The translations under genes were made by a program, and so were the position numbers. From assembly GCF_026723865.1 (NCBI RefSeq), contig NZ_CP113529.1:4340001-4404000 (forward strand): a stretch of 64,000 nucleotides of DNA, read 5' to 3'. The notes beneath the pieces were generated by a model, which did not search any database, was not told where the DNA came from, and saw nothing but the letters and a program-made list of their open reading frames with translations. The DNA is from Mycobacterium sp. Aquia_216. Its GTDB lineage: Bacteria > Actinomycetota > Actinomycetes > Mycobacteriales > Mycobacteriaceae. Positions 45,469 through 54,576 of the stretch are shown one piece after another (positions within the stretch are counted from its first letter, which is position 1; each line of letters starts with the position of its first letter).

Positions 45469-46835
45469 GACGGCGGCCCCGTCGGGAGCATCAGGTTCTG
45501 TAGCACCTGGATCGAGCTCATTCCGGCGCTCGGGGGCGGCGGTGACTCGGGTGGTTGCGGCTGATCGGCAAGCCCGGGCGGCCCAGGAAGCGGCGGCGGC
45601 GGTGACTCGGGTGGTTGCGGAGCATCGGGCGGTGGCGGAGTTGCCGCGGGAGGCGGCGTGTAGCCGGGCCGTAGCCAGTCCTCGCTGTAGGTGATCTCAC
45701 CCGGCCGGGCTTGCGTGCCGACAAACGGGTTGATTCCCGCCGGAATGTAGTTGTAGATGCGGTTCTTGATGATCGGGTTGAGGTACTGCATGCACAGCTT
45801 CGAGACTCGCGCCAGGCGCGCTCGGGATGCTGCTTCGATTGAGCTGCAAATGAATTGCGGGATGTCGGCAAAGTTGTTCAACGCGATAATGCCCGACATC
45901 GCGCCCTGCGCCGGCTGGTAGATGTTCATGAAGTTCTGAAACACCGTCGGAGTTACATGCAGGATCTGCTTGATGTCACCACGGCTGTCGTTCAGCGCGG
46001 TCGTGATCGATCCCAGTCGGTCGAACGTGACACCTATTGCTTCCCGATTCTCGGCGAGAAAGTCGCGGACATCCACGAGCGCGCCGTCCAAGGCCTGCAA
46101 CGCATTGCCGACTTCGTTGGGGCTGTTGGTTAGCACGGTCGTGACGCTGGCCAAGTTTCGATTGAACGAGGCCAGTAGATCGCTGCTGGAGGACAGTGCG
46201 GACACCAGAAGCTGCAGATTACGCACCGTGCTGAAGATGTCGTCGGCGTGGTCACCGAGCGCCGAGATCGCTTGGGACAGCTTGATTACGGTATCGCGAG
46301 CGGTATCTCCCTGGCCGCGCAGGTTATCTGCGGCCGAGTTGACGAACTCGCCGACGGAGTTCACTCCGCCCGGACTGGTGGGCTGCAAGGCGTCGGTCAA
46401 CTTCTCTAGCTGCCTGCGGAAATCGTCCCATTCGACCGGCACCGCGGTGCGACTCAGCGGGATCGACGCGCCGGGGCTCAATTTGGGGCCGCCCGAGTAC
46501 GCCGGGACGAGTTGAATTGCCCGCGAGGTCACCAGCGACGGCGACAGGATCGCGGCGCGGGCATCGGCGGGAACCGCGTACTGCTTCTCCACCGAGAAGG
46601 TCACCTTGGAGCTGGCGGGCTGGGGCTCGATCTTGTCCACCACGCCGACTGCGACGCCGAGGATCCGAATCTCGTCACCGACGAACAGGCCGTTCGCCTC
46701 CGTGAAATACGCCGAGTAGGTGTTCTTTTCGACGTCTTTCCACAGCTTCTTGCCGACTAGAAACGACGCCACGGCCAGCGTCAGCACTAAGCTGATCGCC
46801 GTTGCTTTTCGAAGGGTGTCTCGACTCTTGTTCAT
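45465..46835 (-). CDS. Mce family protein, D subunit
   Basis: 456 aa from the ATG at 46835, which overlaps the mceC stop by ATGA. Membrane helix (ISLVLTLAVASFLVG), MCE domain with YSAYFTEANGLFVGDEIRILGVAVGVVDKIE, helical tunnel region, and a C-terminal tail rich in PPP/PESPPP repeats that is longer than in the other subunits. Confidence 0.9.
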   Translation of the reverse strand: MNKSRDTLRKATAISLVLTLAVASFLVGKKLWKDVEKNTYSAYFTEANGLFVGDEIRILGVAVGVVDKIEPQPASSKVTFSVEKQYAVPADARAAILSPSLVTSRAIQLVPAYSGGPKLSPGASIPLSRTAVPVEWDDFRRQLEKLTDALQPTSPGGVNSVGEFVNSAADNLRGQGDTARDTVIKLSQAISALGDHADDIFSTVRNLQLLVSALSSSSDLLASFNRNLASVTTVLTNSPNEVGNALQALDGALVDVRDFLAENREAIGVTFDRLGSITTALNDSRGDIKQILHVTPTVFQNFMNIYQPAQGAMSGIIALNNFADIPQFICSSIEAASRARLARVSKLCMQYLNPIIKNRIYNYIPAGINPFVGTQARPGEITYSEDWLRPGYTPPPAATPPPPDAPQPPESPPPPLPGPPGLADQPQPPESPPPPSAGMSSIQVLQNLMLPTGPPS

Positions 46836-48016
46836 GGTCCGTCGAACTCGTGGGGCGAGGGCGGCGGGATGGTTCGTATCGGTGGCGTCGAGGGCGGCGG
46901 TGAGGGCGGCTGCGACCACAGCGGGACCGGTGCGTTCTCCGGCGGCACGGGTGGCGTTCCCGTCGGCGGGTCCACCACCTCCGAGGGCAGCCCTTGGTTG
47001 GGATCCAGGAACCGGTCGTACATGTCCGCGTCCAGCACCGGCCCCCCGATTTGGCCGGGGATCAAGTTCGCCACGTACGCCTTGAAAAATGGCCCGGAAC
47101 CCAACACTTCGCCGAACGACATCGCATAGCGTTTGAACTTGGGCAGGGTCCGCTGAATATCTTCCTTGCGGTTGTCCAGAATCTCGAGCACGCCGTTGAG
47201 CTTGTCCAGCGCGGGCTTGAGTTGGCTTCTGTTGTCGTTGACCAGCCCGGAAATCTGATGCGAGACCGCGGTGAGGTTGTTCATCAGTGCGTCCAGGGAA
47301 TCGCGCTCGTCCAGTAGTGCGGCAAGCAGTGCGTTGGAGTTGGACACCAGGCCGGCGATCTGCTGGCTGCGCTTGCCCAGCACCGCCGATACCTTATTGG
47401 CGTTGCCCAGCAGGCTGCGCAGCTGGGTGTCACGTCCATTGAGGGTGTCCGAGAACCGGGCCACACCCTCCAAAGCGGGCCTCAGGCTCGGCGGTGTCTC
47501 CTTGAATGTGTTCGCCAATGTCGTTAGGGCTGAGGATAATTGGGCGGTATCGAGGCCGCTGATCGTGGTGGTCAGATCACCCAGCGCGTCGGGAAGGTCA
47601 TAAGGTGAGTGGGTACGCGCCAGCGGAATGGGGCCGGATAGCCGCCCATCACCGCGCGGCGTGAGCTCGAGCATCTTGGAGCCCAGGATTGTTTCCGTCT
47701 TGATCGCCGCCTCGGTGCGGTCGCCCAACTCGATGCCCTGGCGAACGGTGAAGCCGACCCGAACCTTGGTGCCCTCCAGCCGGATGTCGGAGACCCTGCC
47801 GACACCCATCCCCGAAACCCGCACCGTGCTACCGGGTTTGATGCCACCGGCCTCGGAAAAATACGCGGCGTAGTCATCGGTGTTCTTCACAAAGGGCAGT
47901 TTGTTGTACTGAAACGCGACAACGGTCACGCAGGTCAAGATCGCGGTGCCCATCAGTCCCAACATGACGGGGCTCCGACGGCCGAGCGGTTTGATCTTGG
48001 GCAGCTTCAACTTCAT
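46832..48016 (-). CDS. Mce family protein, C subunit
   Basis: 394 aa. Helix near 16-35, MCE domain with YAAYFSEAGGIKPGSTVRVSGMGVGRVSDIRLEGTKV, long helical region, Pro-rich end. ATG at 48016 overlaps the mceB stop by ATGA. Confidence 0.9.
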   Translation of the reverse strand: MKLKLPKIKPLGRRSPVMLGLMGTAILTCVTVVAFQYNKLPFVKNTDDYAAYFSEAGGIKPGSTVRVSGMGVGRVSDIRLEGTKVRVGFTVRQGIELGDRTEAAIKTETILGSKMLELTPRGDGRLSGPIPLARTHSPYDLPDALGDLTTTISGLDTAQLSSALTTLANTFKETPPSLRPALEGVARFSDTLNGRDTQLRSLLGNANKVSAVLGKRSQQIAGLVSNSNALLAALLDERDSLDALMNNLTAVSHQISGLVNDNRSQLKPALDKLNGVLEILDNRKEDIQRTLPKFKRYAMSFGEVLGSGPFFKAYVANLIPGQIGGPVLDADMYDRFLDPNQGLPSEVVDPPTGTPPVPPENAPVPLWSQPPSPPPSTPPIRTIPPPSPHEFDGP

Positions 48017-49041
48017 TGAGGCGTGCACCGCCCGCTGGGCTGGCCCAACAATTTGACGAAGATCGGGTTGCCCCCCTTGCCGTTGAGCTTGAGTAAGACC
48101 TCGCAGAAGTAGAAACCGAAGTAGTCGCCGGTCAGGCCTTGCCTGGACAGCACTTGATAGACGTTCGGGAGATCCTTGAGTAGTTTGTCGACATAGTCGC
48201 GGTCGGAGAGTATCTGCCCGGACATGCGGTCGGTCTCGTGCACCACATCCTTGATCGGCTGGCGGGCCTGGACAAGCAAATCGGTAACCGAGCCGGCGGC
48301 CGCGTTGATATAGGCCAGCCCCGTCGAGATGTCGTCCTTGCGCTGCGCCAAGCCCTCGACCAGCTGGGCCAGCTTGTCCAAGCCGTCGGAGAACTCGTGG
48401 TCGCGTGCGGCGAAGGTGTGCAGGACGGTGTTCAGGTTGGTGATCAGCTGGCCGATCAATTCACTGCGCCCGGCCAGCGTCGACGTGAGTAGCGAGGTCT
48501 GGGACAACACCGAGGCCAGGGTGCCGCCCTGTCCCTGGAAGATTCGCAACAGTTGACCGGACAGCGCGTTGACCTGATCGGGATCCAGCGCCCGGAACAA
48601 CGGGCGGAATCCCCCGATGAGTGCGTCGATGTCGAGGGCGGGCGACGTTCGTGCCAGCGGAATCGTCGCGCCCGGGGGCAGCCGGCGTGGGGGTCCAGGT
48701 CCATCTTCGAGCGCCAGATAACGGTCACCGATCAGGTTTTCGTACCGCACGACGGCCTTGGTGCCCTCCGTGAGGCGTATCCCCTTGTCAACCGCGAAGC
48801 CGACGGTGACCGTGCCATCGTGATGCAGGTCAAGATCGCCGACCTTGCCCACTTCCACCCCGGCGATGCGGACGAAGTTGCCGGACTTCAGACCGGAGAT
48901 GTTCGTGAAGACCGCTTGATAGTCGGTTCGGTCTTCGAAGCGCAACTGTCCGAACACGGCGACCAACGTAAAGGTAAAGAGCAGGCAGACAGCTGTGAAT
49001 ATGCCGACCCGCAGGATGATGCTGGAGAGCTTCCTTCTCAT
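48013..49041 (-). CDS. Mce family protein, B subunit
   Basis: 342 aa, ending near the end of the helical region without a Pro-rich tail, as is usual for B subunits. Membrane helix near 10-30, MCE domain with YQAVFTNISGLKSGNFVRIAGVEVGKVGDLDLHHDG. ATG at 49041 overlaps the mceA stop by ATGA. Confidence 0.9.
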   Translation of the reverse strand: MRRKLSSIILRVGIFTAVCLLFTFTLVAVFGQLRFEDRTDYQAVFTNISGLKSGNFVRIAGVEVGKVGDLDLHHDGTVTVGFAVDKGIRLTEGTKAVVRYENLIGDRYLALEDGPGPPRRLPPGATIPLARTSPALDIDALIGGFRPLFRALDPDQVNALSGQLLRIFQGQGGTLASVLSQTSLLTSTLAGRSELIGQLITNLNTVLHTFAARDHEFSDGLDKLAQLVEGLAQRKDDISTGLAYINAAAGSVTDLLVQARQPIKDVVHETDRMSGQILSDRDYVDKLLKDLPNVYQVLSRQGLTGDYFGFYFCEVLLKLNGKGGNPIFVKLLGQPSGRCTPQ

Positions 49042-50306
49042 GGCGGCGGCTGACCCCCGCGCCAGAAGTAGCGTGGCGGTTCGGGAGCGTTCTTGGTAGT
49101 CGGGAACCAGTTGCCCCACCAAGGATTGCCCGCGGCCACGTTGCTGCGGATCTCGTTCGGGGCGGCCCCCCAACCGGTATCGGTAACTAGCTGGCGCACA
49201 GGGTAATTCGCGCTCGGGTCAGGCAGTGAACCGCAGCTGGGCTTACCACCCGGACCCCCCGTTGCATTGACTTTTGGAAGGTGTTTCGGGTAGCGGTACG
49301 GGTCGTCGCCGAATAGCAAGGCCGCGTCCATGATGAACGAGTAGCCGTTGCCACCAAGCATGTCCCTGCCACCGTGGTCGACGTACCATTGCGCACCCTG
49401 GAATAGGCAGGTATAGGTCGGCGAGTACTTGTTCAGCAGCGTCAACGTCGGGTCGAGAAGTTTCATCGACTGCACGATGTTGGGTTCGTTTCTGCCGATG
49501 ACGTTGATGCCGGTCTGGCTGAAGCCGATCGCCGACAACAGCAGCGAATCCAGCGATTGCTGGTTTTCGGTGAGGGTGGTGCTGGTGGTCGAGGCCGACT
49601 CGAGGATCGACAGGATGTCCTGCGCCGCATCCGAATAGATCGCCGTGGTCTTACCGAACAGACGCCAGTCCCGGTGGATCGTATCCATGCGCGGGTTGAC
49701 GGTGAGCAGAATGTTATTCGCGTCGGTGATCGACTGTCCGATCCGATCCCCCTTGCCGCGCACCGATTGTGCGAAAGCCGACAGAATCGAATTCAGCTTG
49801 GCCGGATCGAGCGCTTGGACCACGGACTGCAGATTCTGGAAGACCGTATTGACCTCGACGGTGACATTGCGTGAGTGCAGCACCGCGCCGGGCTTCAACG
49901 GCGTGTGGCTGGCCTGGTCCGGCACGATCAGGTCGACGTACTTGGACCCGAAGGCGGTGGTCGACTTGATCTCGGCTTCGAGGTTGCTCGGCAGATATTT
50001 GAATGGGCCCGGGTCCATCTTCAGTTGCAGCTGAGCCGCTTTCACATCGGTGCCGATCGACGCGACGGTGCCGACCGGCACACCGCGCAACTTCACCTTG
50101 GCGCCCGGTTCCATCACCAATCCGGCCCGGTCCGACACCAGCGTCAGCGGGACGAAGTCACCGAACTTGCCGGAGAACGCTCCGGCGGTCAGCACGATCA
50201 ACGCGGCGACAAGGATGAACAAGGTCGGCGCCCACCAGATCGGGTCAATCTTGCTGCTGCGGACTCTGTTTCGCCGTGCGGGTCCGCTTTCCCTGTGGTT
50301 GCTCAT
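49038..50306 (-). CDS. Mce family protein, A subunit
   Basis: 422 aa. Membrane helix near 25-45, MCE domain with VPLTLVSDRAGLVMEPGAKVKLRGVPVGTVASI, helical tunnel region, and a C-terminal segment with WYVDHGGRDMLGGNGYSF that is typical of A subunits. Starts 4 bp after yrbEB. Confidence 0.9.
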   Translation of the reverse strand: MSNHRESGPARRNRVRSSKIDPIWWAPTLFILVAALIVLTAGAFSGKFGDFVPLTLVSDRAGLVMEPGAKVKLRGVPVGTVASIGTDVKAAQLQLKMDPGPFKYLPSNLEAEIKSTTAFGSKYVDLIVPDQASHTPLKPGAVLHSRNVTVEVNTVFQNLQSVVQALDPAKLNSILSAFAQSVRGKGDRIGQSITDANNILLTVNPRMDTIHRDWRLFGKTTAIYSDAAQDILSILESASTTSTTLTENQQSLDSLLLSAIGFSQTGINVIGRNEPNIVQSMKLLDPTLTLLNKYSPTYTCLFQGAQWYVDHGGRDMLGGNGYSFIMDAALLFGDDPYRYPKHLPKVNATGGPGGKPSCGSLPDPSANYPVRQLVTDTGWGAAPNEIRSNVAAGNPWWGNWFPTTKNAPEPPRYFWRGGQPPP

Positions 50307-50310
50307 AGGG

Positions 50311-51159
50311 CTACCCGGACAGGTTGAAGTTGCCGGACTGCCCGTAAACGGACAGCGAAATCATCAGGCACACAAACGCCGTGACGATCATCGATGACCG
50401 CACCGAACGACCGACAGCCTCCCCCACACCGGCGGGACCACCTGTCGCGGTAAAGCCGTAATAGGTGTGCACGACCATCACACCCGTCGCCATCGTGAGC
50501 GCCGACAAGAACGACCAGAGCAAGTCGTTGGGACGCAGGAAGGTGGAGAAGTAGTGCTCGTAGACGCCACGCGACTGGCCGTAAACGTATATGGTGAGGA
50601 ACTTCGCCGCGATGAACGACATCAGGACCGCGACGGCGTAAAGCGGGATCACGACCAGGACGCCGGCGATGATCCGGGTGGACGCCAGGTAGGTGATGGA
50701 CCGGATACCCATGACCTCCAGCGCGTCGATCTCCTCGTTGATGCGCATCGCGCCCAGCTGCGCCGTCGCGCCGGCACCGATCGTGGCCGCCAACGCCAAA
50801 CCGGCCGTGCAGGGCGCGATCATCCGAACGTTCAAGAATGCCGACAAAAAGCCGGTCATCGCCTCCACACCGATGTTGGACAACGTGTCGTATCCCTGCA
50901 CCGCGACCAGCGCGCCGGTCGTCAGCGTCAGAAACCCGATGATGCCGACCGTGCCGCCGATCACCGCCAGCGCTCCCGTGCCCATCCCCATCTCGGCGAT
51001 CAGGCGCAGCAATTCGTTCGGGTAGCGGCGTACCGCGTCCACGGTGGCAGCCAACGACTTTCCGTAGAACTCGGTCTGCTCACCCACCTTGCGGGTGGAA
51101 GCCACCAATTTCGGGCCAAGAGTGTCCAGCCACGATGGCCCGCGTGCGAGATCGGTCAT
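50311..51159 (-). CDS. YrbE permease B of the mce operon
   Basis: 282 aa MlaE-type permease with about six helices; the cytoplasmic loop INEEIDALEVMGIRSITYLASTR is the MlaE/YrbE signature that contacts the ATPase. With YrbEA it forms the inner-membrane gate of the lipid importer. ATGA overlap with yrbEA. Confidence 0.9.
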   Translation of the reverse strand: MTDLARGPSWLDTLGPKLVASTRKVGEQTEFYGKSLAATVDAVRRYPNELLRLIAEMGMGTGALAVIGGTVGIIGFLTLTTGALVAVQGYDTLSNIGVEAMTGFLSAFLNVRMIAPCTAGLALAATIGAGATAQLGAMRINEEIDALEVMGIRSITYLASTRIIAGVLVVIPLYAVAVLMSFIAAKFLTIYVYGQSRGVYEHYFSTFLRPNDLLWSFLSALTMATGVMVVHTYYGFTATGGPAGVGEAVGRSVRSSMIVTAFVCLMISLSVYGQSGNFNLSG

Positions 51160-51923
51160 TTGGCAGTCACTTTCACTCCGAGCGCGGTCGTCACGATGTT
51201 GATGAAGAATAAGGCCATGAAGGAGAACACCACAGTCTCGTTCACCGCGTTACCGACGCCGGTGGGCCCACCGCCCACCGACAAGCCCTTGTAACAGGCG
51301 ATTAAGCCCGCGGACAACCCGAACATCGTCGCCTTAATCAGCGAGATCACAACCTGCGGAAGACCGGTGACGAGCGTCATGCCCGCGATGAAGGCGCCGG
51401 GCGTGACGTGCTGGACGAAGACCACGAAGATGTAGCTGCCGGTCAATCCGGTGACCGCGACCACCGAATAGAGCAGAACCGCGACGAAGGTGGCGGCAAT
51501 GATGCGTGGAACCACCAGTGCCTGAATCGGATTGACGCCGATCACTTTCATCGCGTCGATTTCCTCGCGAATGGTGCGCGCGCCCAGATCGGCGCACATG
51601 GCGGTCGACCCGGCACCCGAAACGACCATCGCCGTGACAACCGGCCCGACCTGGGTCACCGACGCCAGCCCCGCACCGGCACCGGAAAGGTCCCCGGCGC
51701 CGATCTCGACGAGCAGGATGTTGAGCACGAATACGATGAGCACCGTGTACGGAATCGACAACATGATGGTCGGAAAGATCGACACCCGGGCGACGAACCA
51801 AATCTGCTCGAGAATCTCGCGCCAGGCCCACGGCTTGCGCAGCGCAGTCACCAATGCCTCGGCGCTGAGGAGGAAGAATTCCCCCAGCGCATTCATCGGC
51901 TTCGCTACCGCAGACCCGTTCAT
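51156..51923 (-). CDS. YrbE permease A of the mce operon
   Basis: 255 aa from the ATG at 51923, which has GGCAGG five bases before it; a longer frame to 52001 has no ribosome site. The loop IREEIDAMKVIGVNPIQALVVPR is the permease signature. First gene of a ten- or eleven-gene operon. No MceG ATPase or regulator gene is adjacent; both are expected elsewhere. Confidence 0.9.
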   Translation of the reverse strand: MNGSAVAKPMNALGEFFLLSAEALVTALRKPWAWREILEQIWFVARVSIFPTIMLSIPYTVLIVFVLNILLVEIGAGDLSGAGAGLASVTQVGPVVTAMVVSGAGSTAMCADLGARTIREEIDAMKVIGVNPIQALVVPRIIAATFVAVLLYSVVAVTGLTGSYIFVVFVQHVTPGAFIAGMTLVTGLPQVVISLIKATMFGLSAGLIACYKGLSVGGGPTGVGNAVNETVVFSFMALFFINIVTTALGVKVTAK

Positions 51924-52644
51924 AGAACCTGCCCAGACCAGCGACGGCCCAATCGGTTCATGCGGTCCCCCAATTTCGAGATTATTTTGACGCGTGAGCA
52001 ACTAGCTGGCCCATAACGGGTCAGCATCGTTCACATGTGGACCGCACCGTCTGTTTGCACACATAGAACATCGCCGCAATTTACGGGCAAACCGATGCCC
52101 GGCGTTAGGGTTGCAATCAACCAGAAAGTAATCTGGCCGATGCCCGAGGGTGTCCGGCCGACGATCACACCGAACTCGCTGGCGAAGCGGCATCCAGAGA
52201 CTGACTTGTTCCGCAGGGAGGGGCTCGACAGCGGCCCGGCCACCACTCGGCGAACCCTGGAATGGCGGAACTGTGGCGGCAGCAGAAATCGACTAACGAC
52301 CGTTCGCCAGCGTCGAGGCTAAAATTGCTGCGCGAATTTCTTTCCGCCATCTCGAAAACCCTCTTGAGGATTCGCGGCCGCCGTCGGACTCCGGTCTATT
52401 GCCGCCGCAGGTCACAATCGGCGACAAATGCAGCTCGAAGCAACAGTTTCGTTCAGACCGAGCGCAATTACCCGATCACAGCCGGATTTCTACCCCGGCT
52501 GCGTCGGGTGTGCGTTCTTGGCGACGAGTGTGCGGTGGGGGCGCCGACACGCCGACCGAGGCCGCCGCGGGCGGACACTCAAATCCCTGAGCGCACAGTC
52601 AAAGCCGTGACTGCCGACGCCAGCCGACGTTCGTTCGCCCCGCG
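51924..52644. other. 720-bp spacer upstream of the mce operon
   Basis: No convincing gene; the small frames here have no ribosome site and no family features. It holds the mce promoter region on the minus strand and lies behind the desulfurase stop codon. The stretch 52505-52600 contains GTGTGCG words resembling the repeat at 31548-31588, and ends in GC-rich short inverted segments that might terminate transcription. Confidence 0.4.
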
Positions 52645-54576
52645 CTAGCCGACGTTCGCGCCGCCCTCGGCGATCCGGCGCACCGCCTTGAGGAACACGT
52701 CGATCTCTTCGAACGTGTTGTAGAAGGCGAACGACGGACGAACCGTGGCTTCCAGGCCGTACCGCCGCAGAATTGGCTGCGCGCAGTGATGTCCGGCCCG
52801 AACGGCAATCCCTTCGGCATTAAGCGCCTTGCCGACCTCGAGCGGCTCATGTCCGGCCAAGACAAAGGACAGCACGCTGGCCTTCTCGTCGGCGGTCCCG
52901 ACCAGGCGAACACCGGGGATGTCGGCCAGGCGCGGCGTCGCATAGTCCAGCAACGCATGCTCGTAGGCCGCAATCCGGTCGACGCCCACCCGCTCGACAT
53001 AGCGCAGCGCCTCCCCCAGGCCGACCGCGTCGGCGATGTTGCCGGTGCCGGCCTCGAATTTGTTCGGAAGCCCTTGGTAAAGAGAGCGTTCCAGCGTGAC
53101 GTCGGCGATCATGTTGCCACCGCCCTGCCACGGCGGCGTCTCGGCCAGCGCTTCCTCGGAGCCGTACAGCACACCAATTCCAGTGGGACCGTAGATCTTG
53201 TGTCCGGAGAACACGAAGAAGTCGACACCGAGTTCGGCAACGTCGATGGGCAGATGCGGAATCGACTGCGCGCCGTCGATCAGCACGCGCGCCCCGTAGC
53301 GATGACCCAACTGCACGATCTTCTCCACCGGCGTCACCGTGCCCAGCGCGTTCGACACCTGGGTCGCCGCCACCAACTTCGTCTTCGGGCCCAGCAGGTC
53401 CTCGAACTCCGACAGCAGCAGGTTGCCCGCCTCATCGACCGGTGCGACCTTCAAAATTGCACCGGTCCGCTGCGAAAGCAGTTGCCACGGAACGATATTG
53501 GCGTGGTGCTCCAGGTGGGTAATGACGATCTCGTCGCCCGGGCCCAAGTGCTTACCGCCCCACGCGTAGGCCACCAGGTTGATGGCTTCGGTGGTGCCGC
53601 GCACGAAAATGTTCTGTTCAGCCTTGGGAGCGCCGATGAACCGCCGTACCGTCTCGCGAGCCTCTTCGTACGCATCGGTGGCCCGCGCCGCCAATTCGTG
53701 CGCCGCCCGGTGAATGTTGGAGTTCTCGTGCGCGTAGAAGTACGACAGCCGGTCGATCACCGACTGCGGCTTCTGGGTAGTCGCGGCGTTGTCGAACCAG
53801 ATCAGCGGCTTTCCGTTGATCGTCTCCTTCAGGATCGGAAAGTCTTCCCGGACCGCGTTGACGTCGAACACCTCGTGGTCGTCCGGCAACTGCGGCACCG
53901 GTCCGGCTTCCGTGACCGGTGAGGTCAGGAAGTGATAGGTGTACTCGTTATCGGCCGGCGCGTTCAGCGCCTCCGGCGCAGCGGGCACCGCGTCGGACCA
54001 GCCCACGTCGACCACCGACGGCGCATCGGGCAGCCACCCGATTCCCGAGTACGGCGCCGACCCCCGCGGTGCCACCGGAGCGCTCGGTGGCGCTGCGGCA
54101 TTCGAAGCACCGGCCAGCACGCCGGGCACCGTCGGAACGATGCCCGCACTGGGGACCTCGAACGCACTGAAATCAGCCGGCGGCAAGTACGGGTCGGCGA
54201 CGCTGCCGACCGCGTGTGCGCCCGAAGGCGCTGCCGTCGTACCCGGCACGTTGCCGCGCGGGGCGACCGGCACCGCCTGCGGTGGCGGTTCGGGCTCCGG
54301 AGACGTCGGAGCCGGGACATAGATGTCGGTGATACCGAGTAGCGGAACCGGCGCCGAGTACAGATCGGCGCTGCCCGCTGCGGTCTGCCCGGCCGAGGTG
54401 GCCGCCGTCGTGTCCGGCACGCTCCCCCGCGGGGCGAGCGGCGCCGACTGCGGCGGGCTGTCGGGACCCGGGCGGATGCTGGCCGCGTACAACTGGCTGG
54501 CCAGCGCGGCGATCTCCGCGGCGCCCAGGGGCAGGTCGCTTTCGGCGTCTACCGACCGATACTCACTTGTACTCAT
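52645..54576 (-). CDS. Encapsulated SufS-like cysteine desulfurase with long N-terminal cargo tail
   Basis: 643 aa, against about 410 for plain SufS. Residues 1-235 are Pro/Ala-rich and predicted disordered; three units containing APRG followed by P lie near 45-61, 101-118 and 165-180. Catalytic domain from about 238: WFDNAATTQKP, PLP Lys 460 in FSGHK, catalytic Cys 598 in AGHHCAQP, which is the only Cys in the protein. It removes sulfur from cysteine as an enzyme-bound persulfide. The long tail and 14-bp overlap with the encapsulin gene match family 2A encapsulin cargo, which is loaded through such tails. Confidence 0.9.
   Translation of the reverse strand: MSTSEYRSVDAESDLPLGAAEIAALASQLYAASIRPGPDSPPQSAPLAPRGSVPDTTAATSAGQTAAGSADLYSAPVPLLGITDIYVPAPTSPEPEPPPQAVPVAPRGNVPGTTAAPSGAHAVGSVADPYLPPADFSAFEVPSAGIVPTVPGVLAGASNAAAPPSAPVAPRGSAPYSGIGWLPDAPSVVDVGWSDAVPAAPEALNAPADNEYTYHFLTSPVTEAGPVPQLPDDHEVFDVNAVREDFPILKETINGKPLIWFDNAATTQKPQSVIDRLSYFYAHENSNIHRAAHELAARATDAYEEARETVRRFIGAPKAEQNIFVRGTTEAINLVAYAWGGKHLGPGDEIVITHLEHHANIVPWQLLSQRTGAILKVAPVDEAGNLLLSEFEDLLGPKTKLVAATQVSNALGTVTPVEKIVQLGHRYGARVLIDGAQSIPHLPIDVAELGVDFFVFSGHKIYGPTGIGVLYGSEEALAETPPWQGGGNMIADVTLERSLYQGLPNKFEAGTGNIADAVGLGEALRYVERVGVDRIAAYEHALLDYATPRLADIPGVRLVGTADEKASVLSFVLAGHEPLEVGKALNAEGIAVRAGHHCAQPILRRYGLEATVRPSFAFYNTFEEIDVFLKAVRRIAEGGANVG

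Noticed and set aside
52262..52648. 128-aa ORF on the plus strand in the mce upstream spacer
   Set aside because: No ribosome site, Arg/Ser-rich random composition and no family features; it also runs into the desulfurase stop region.
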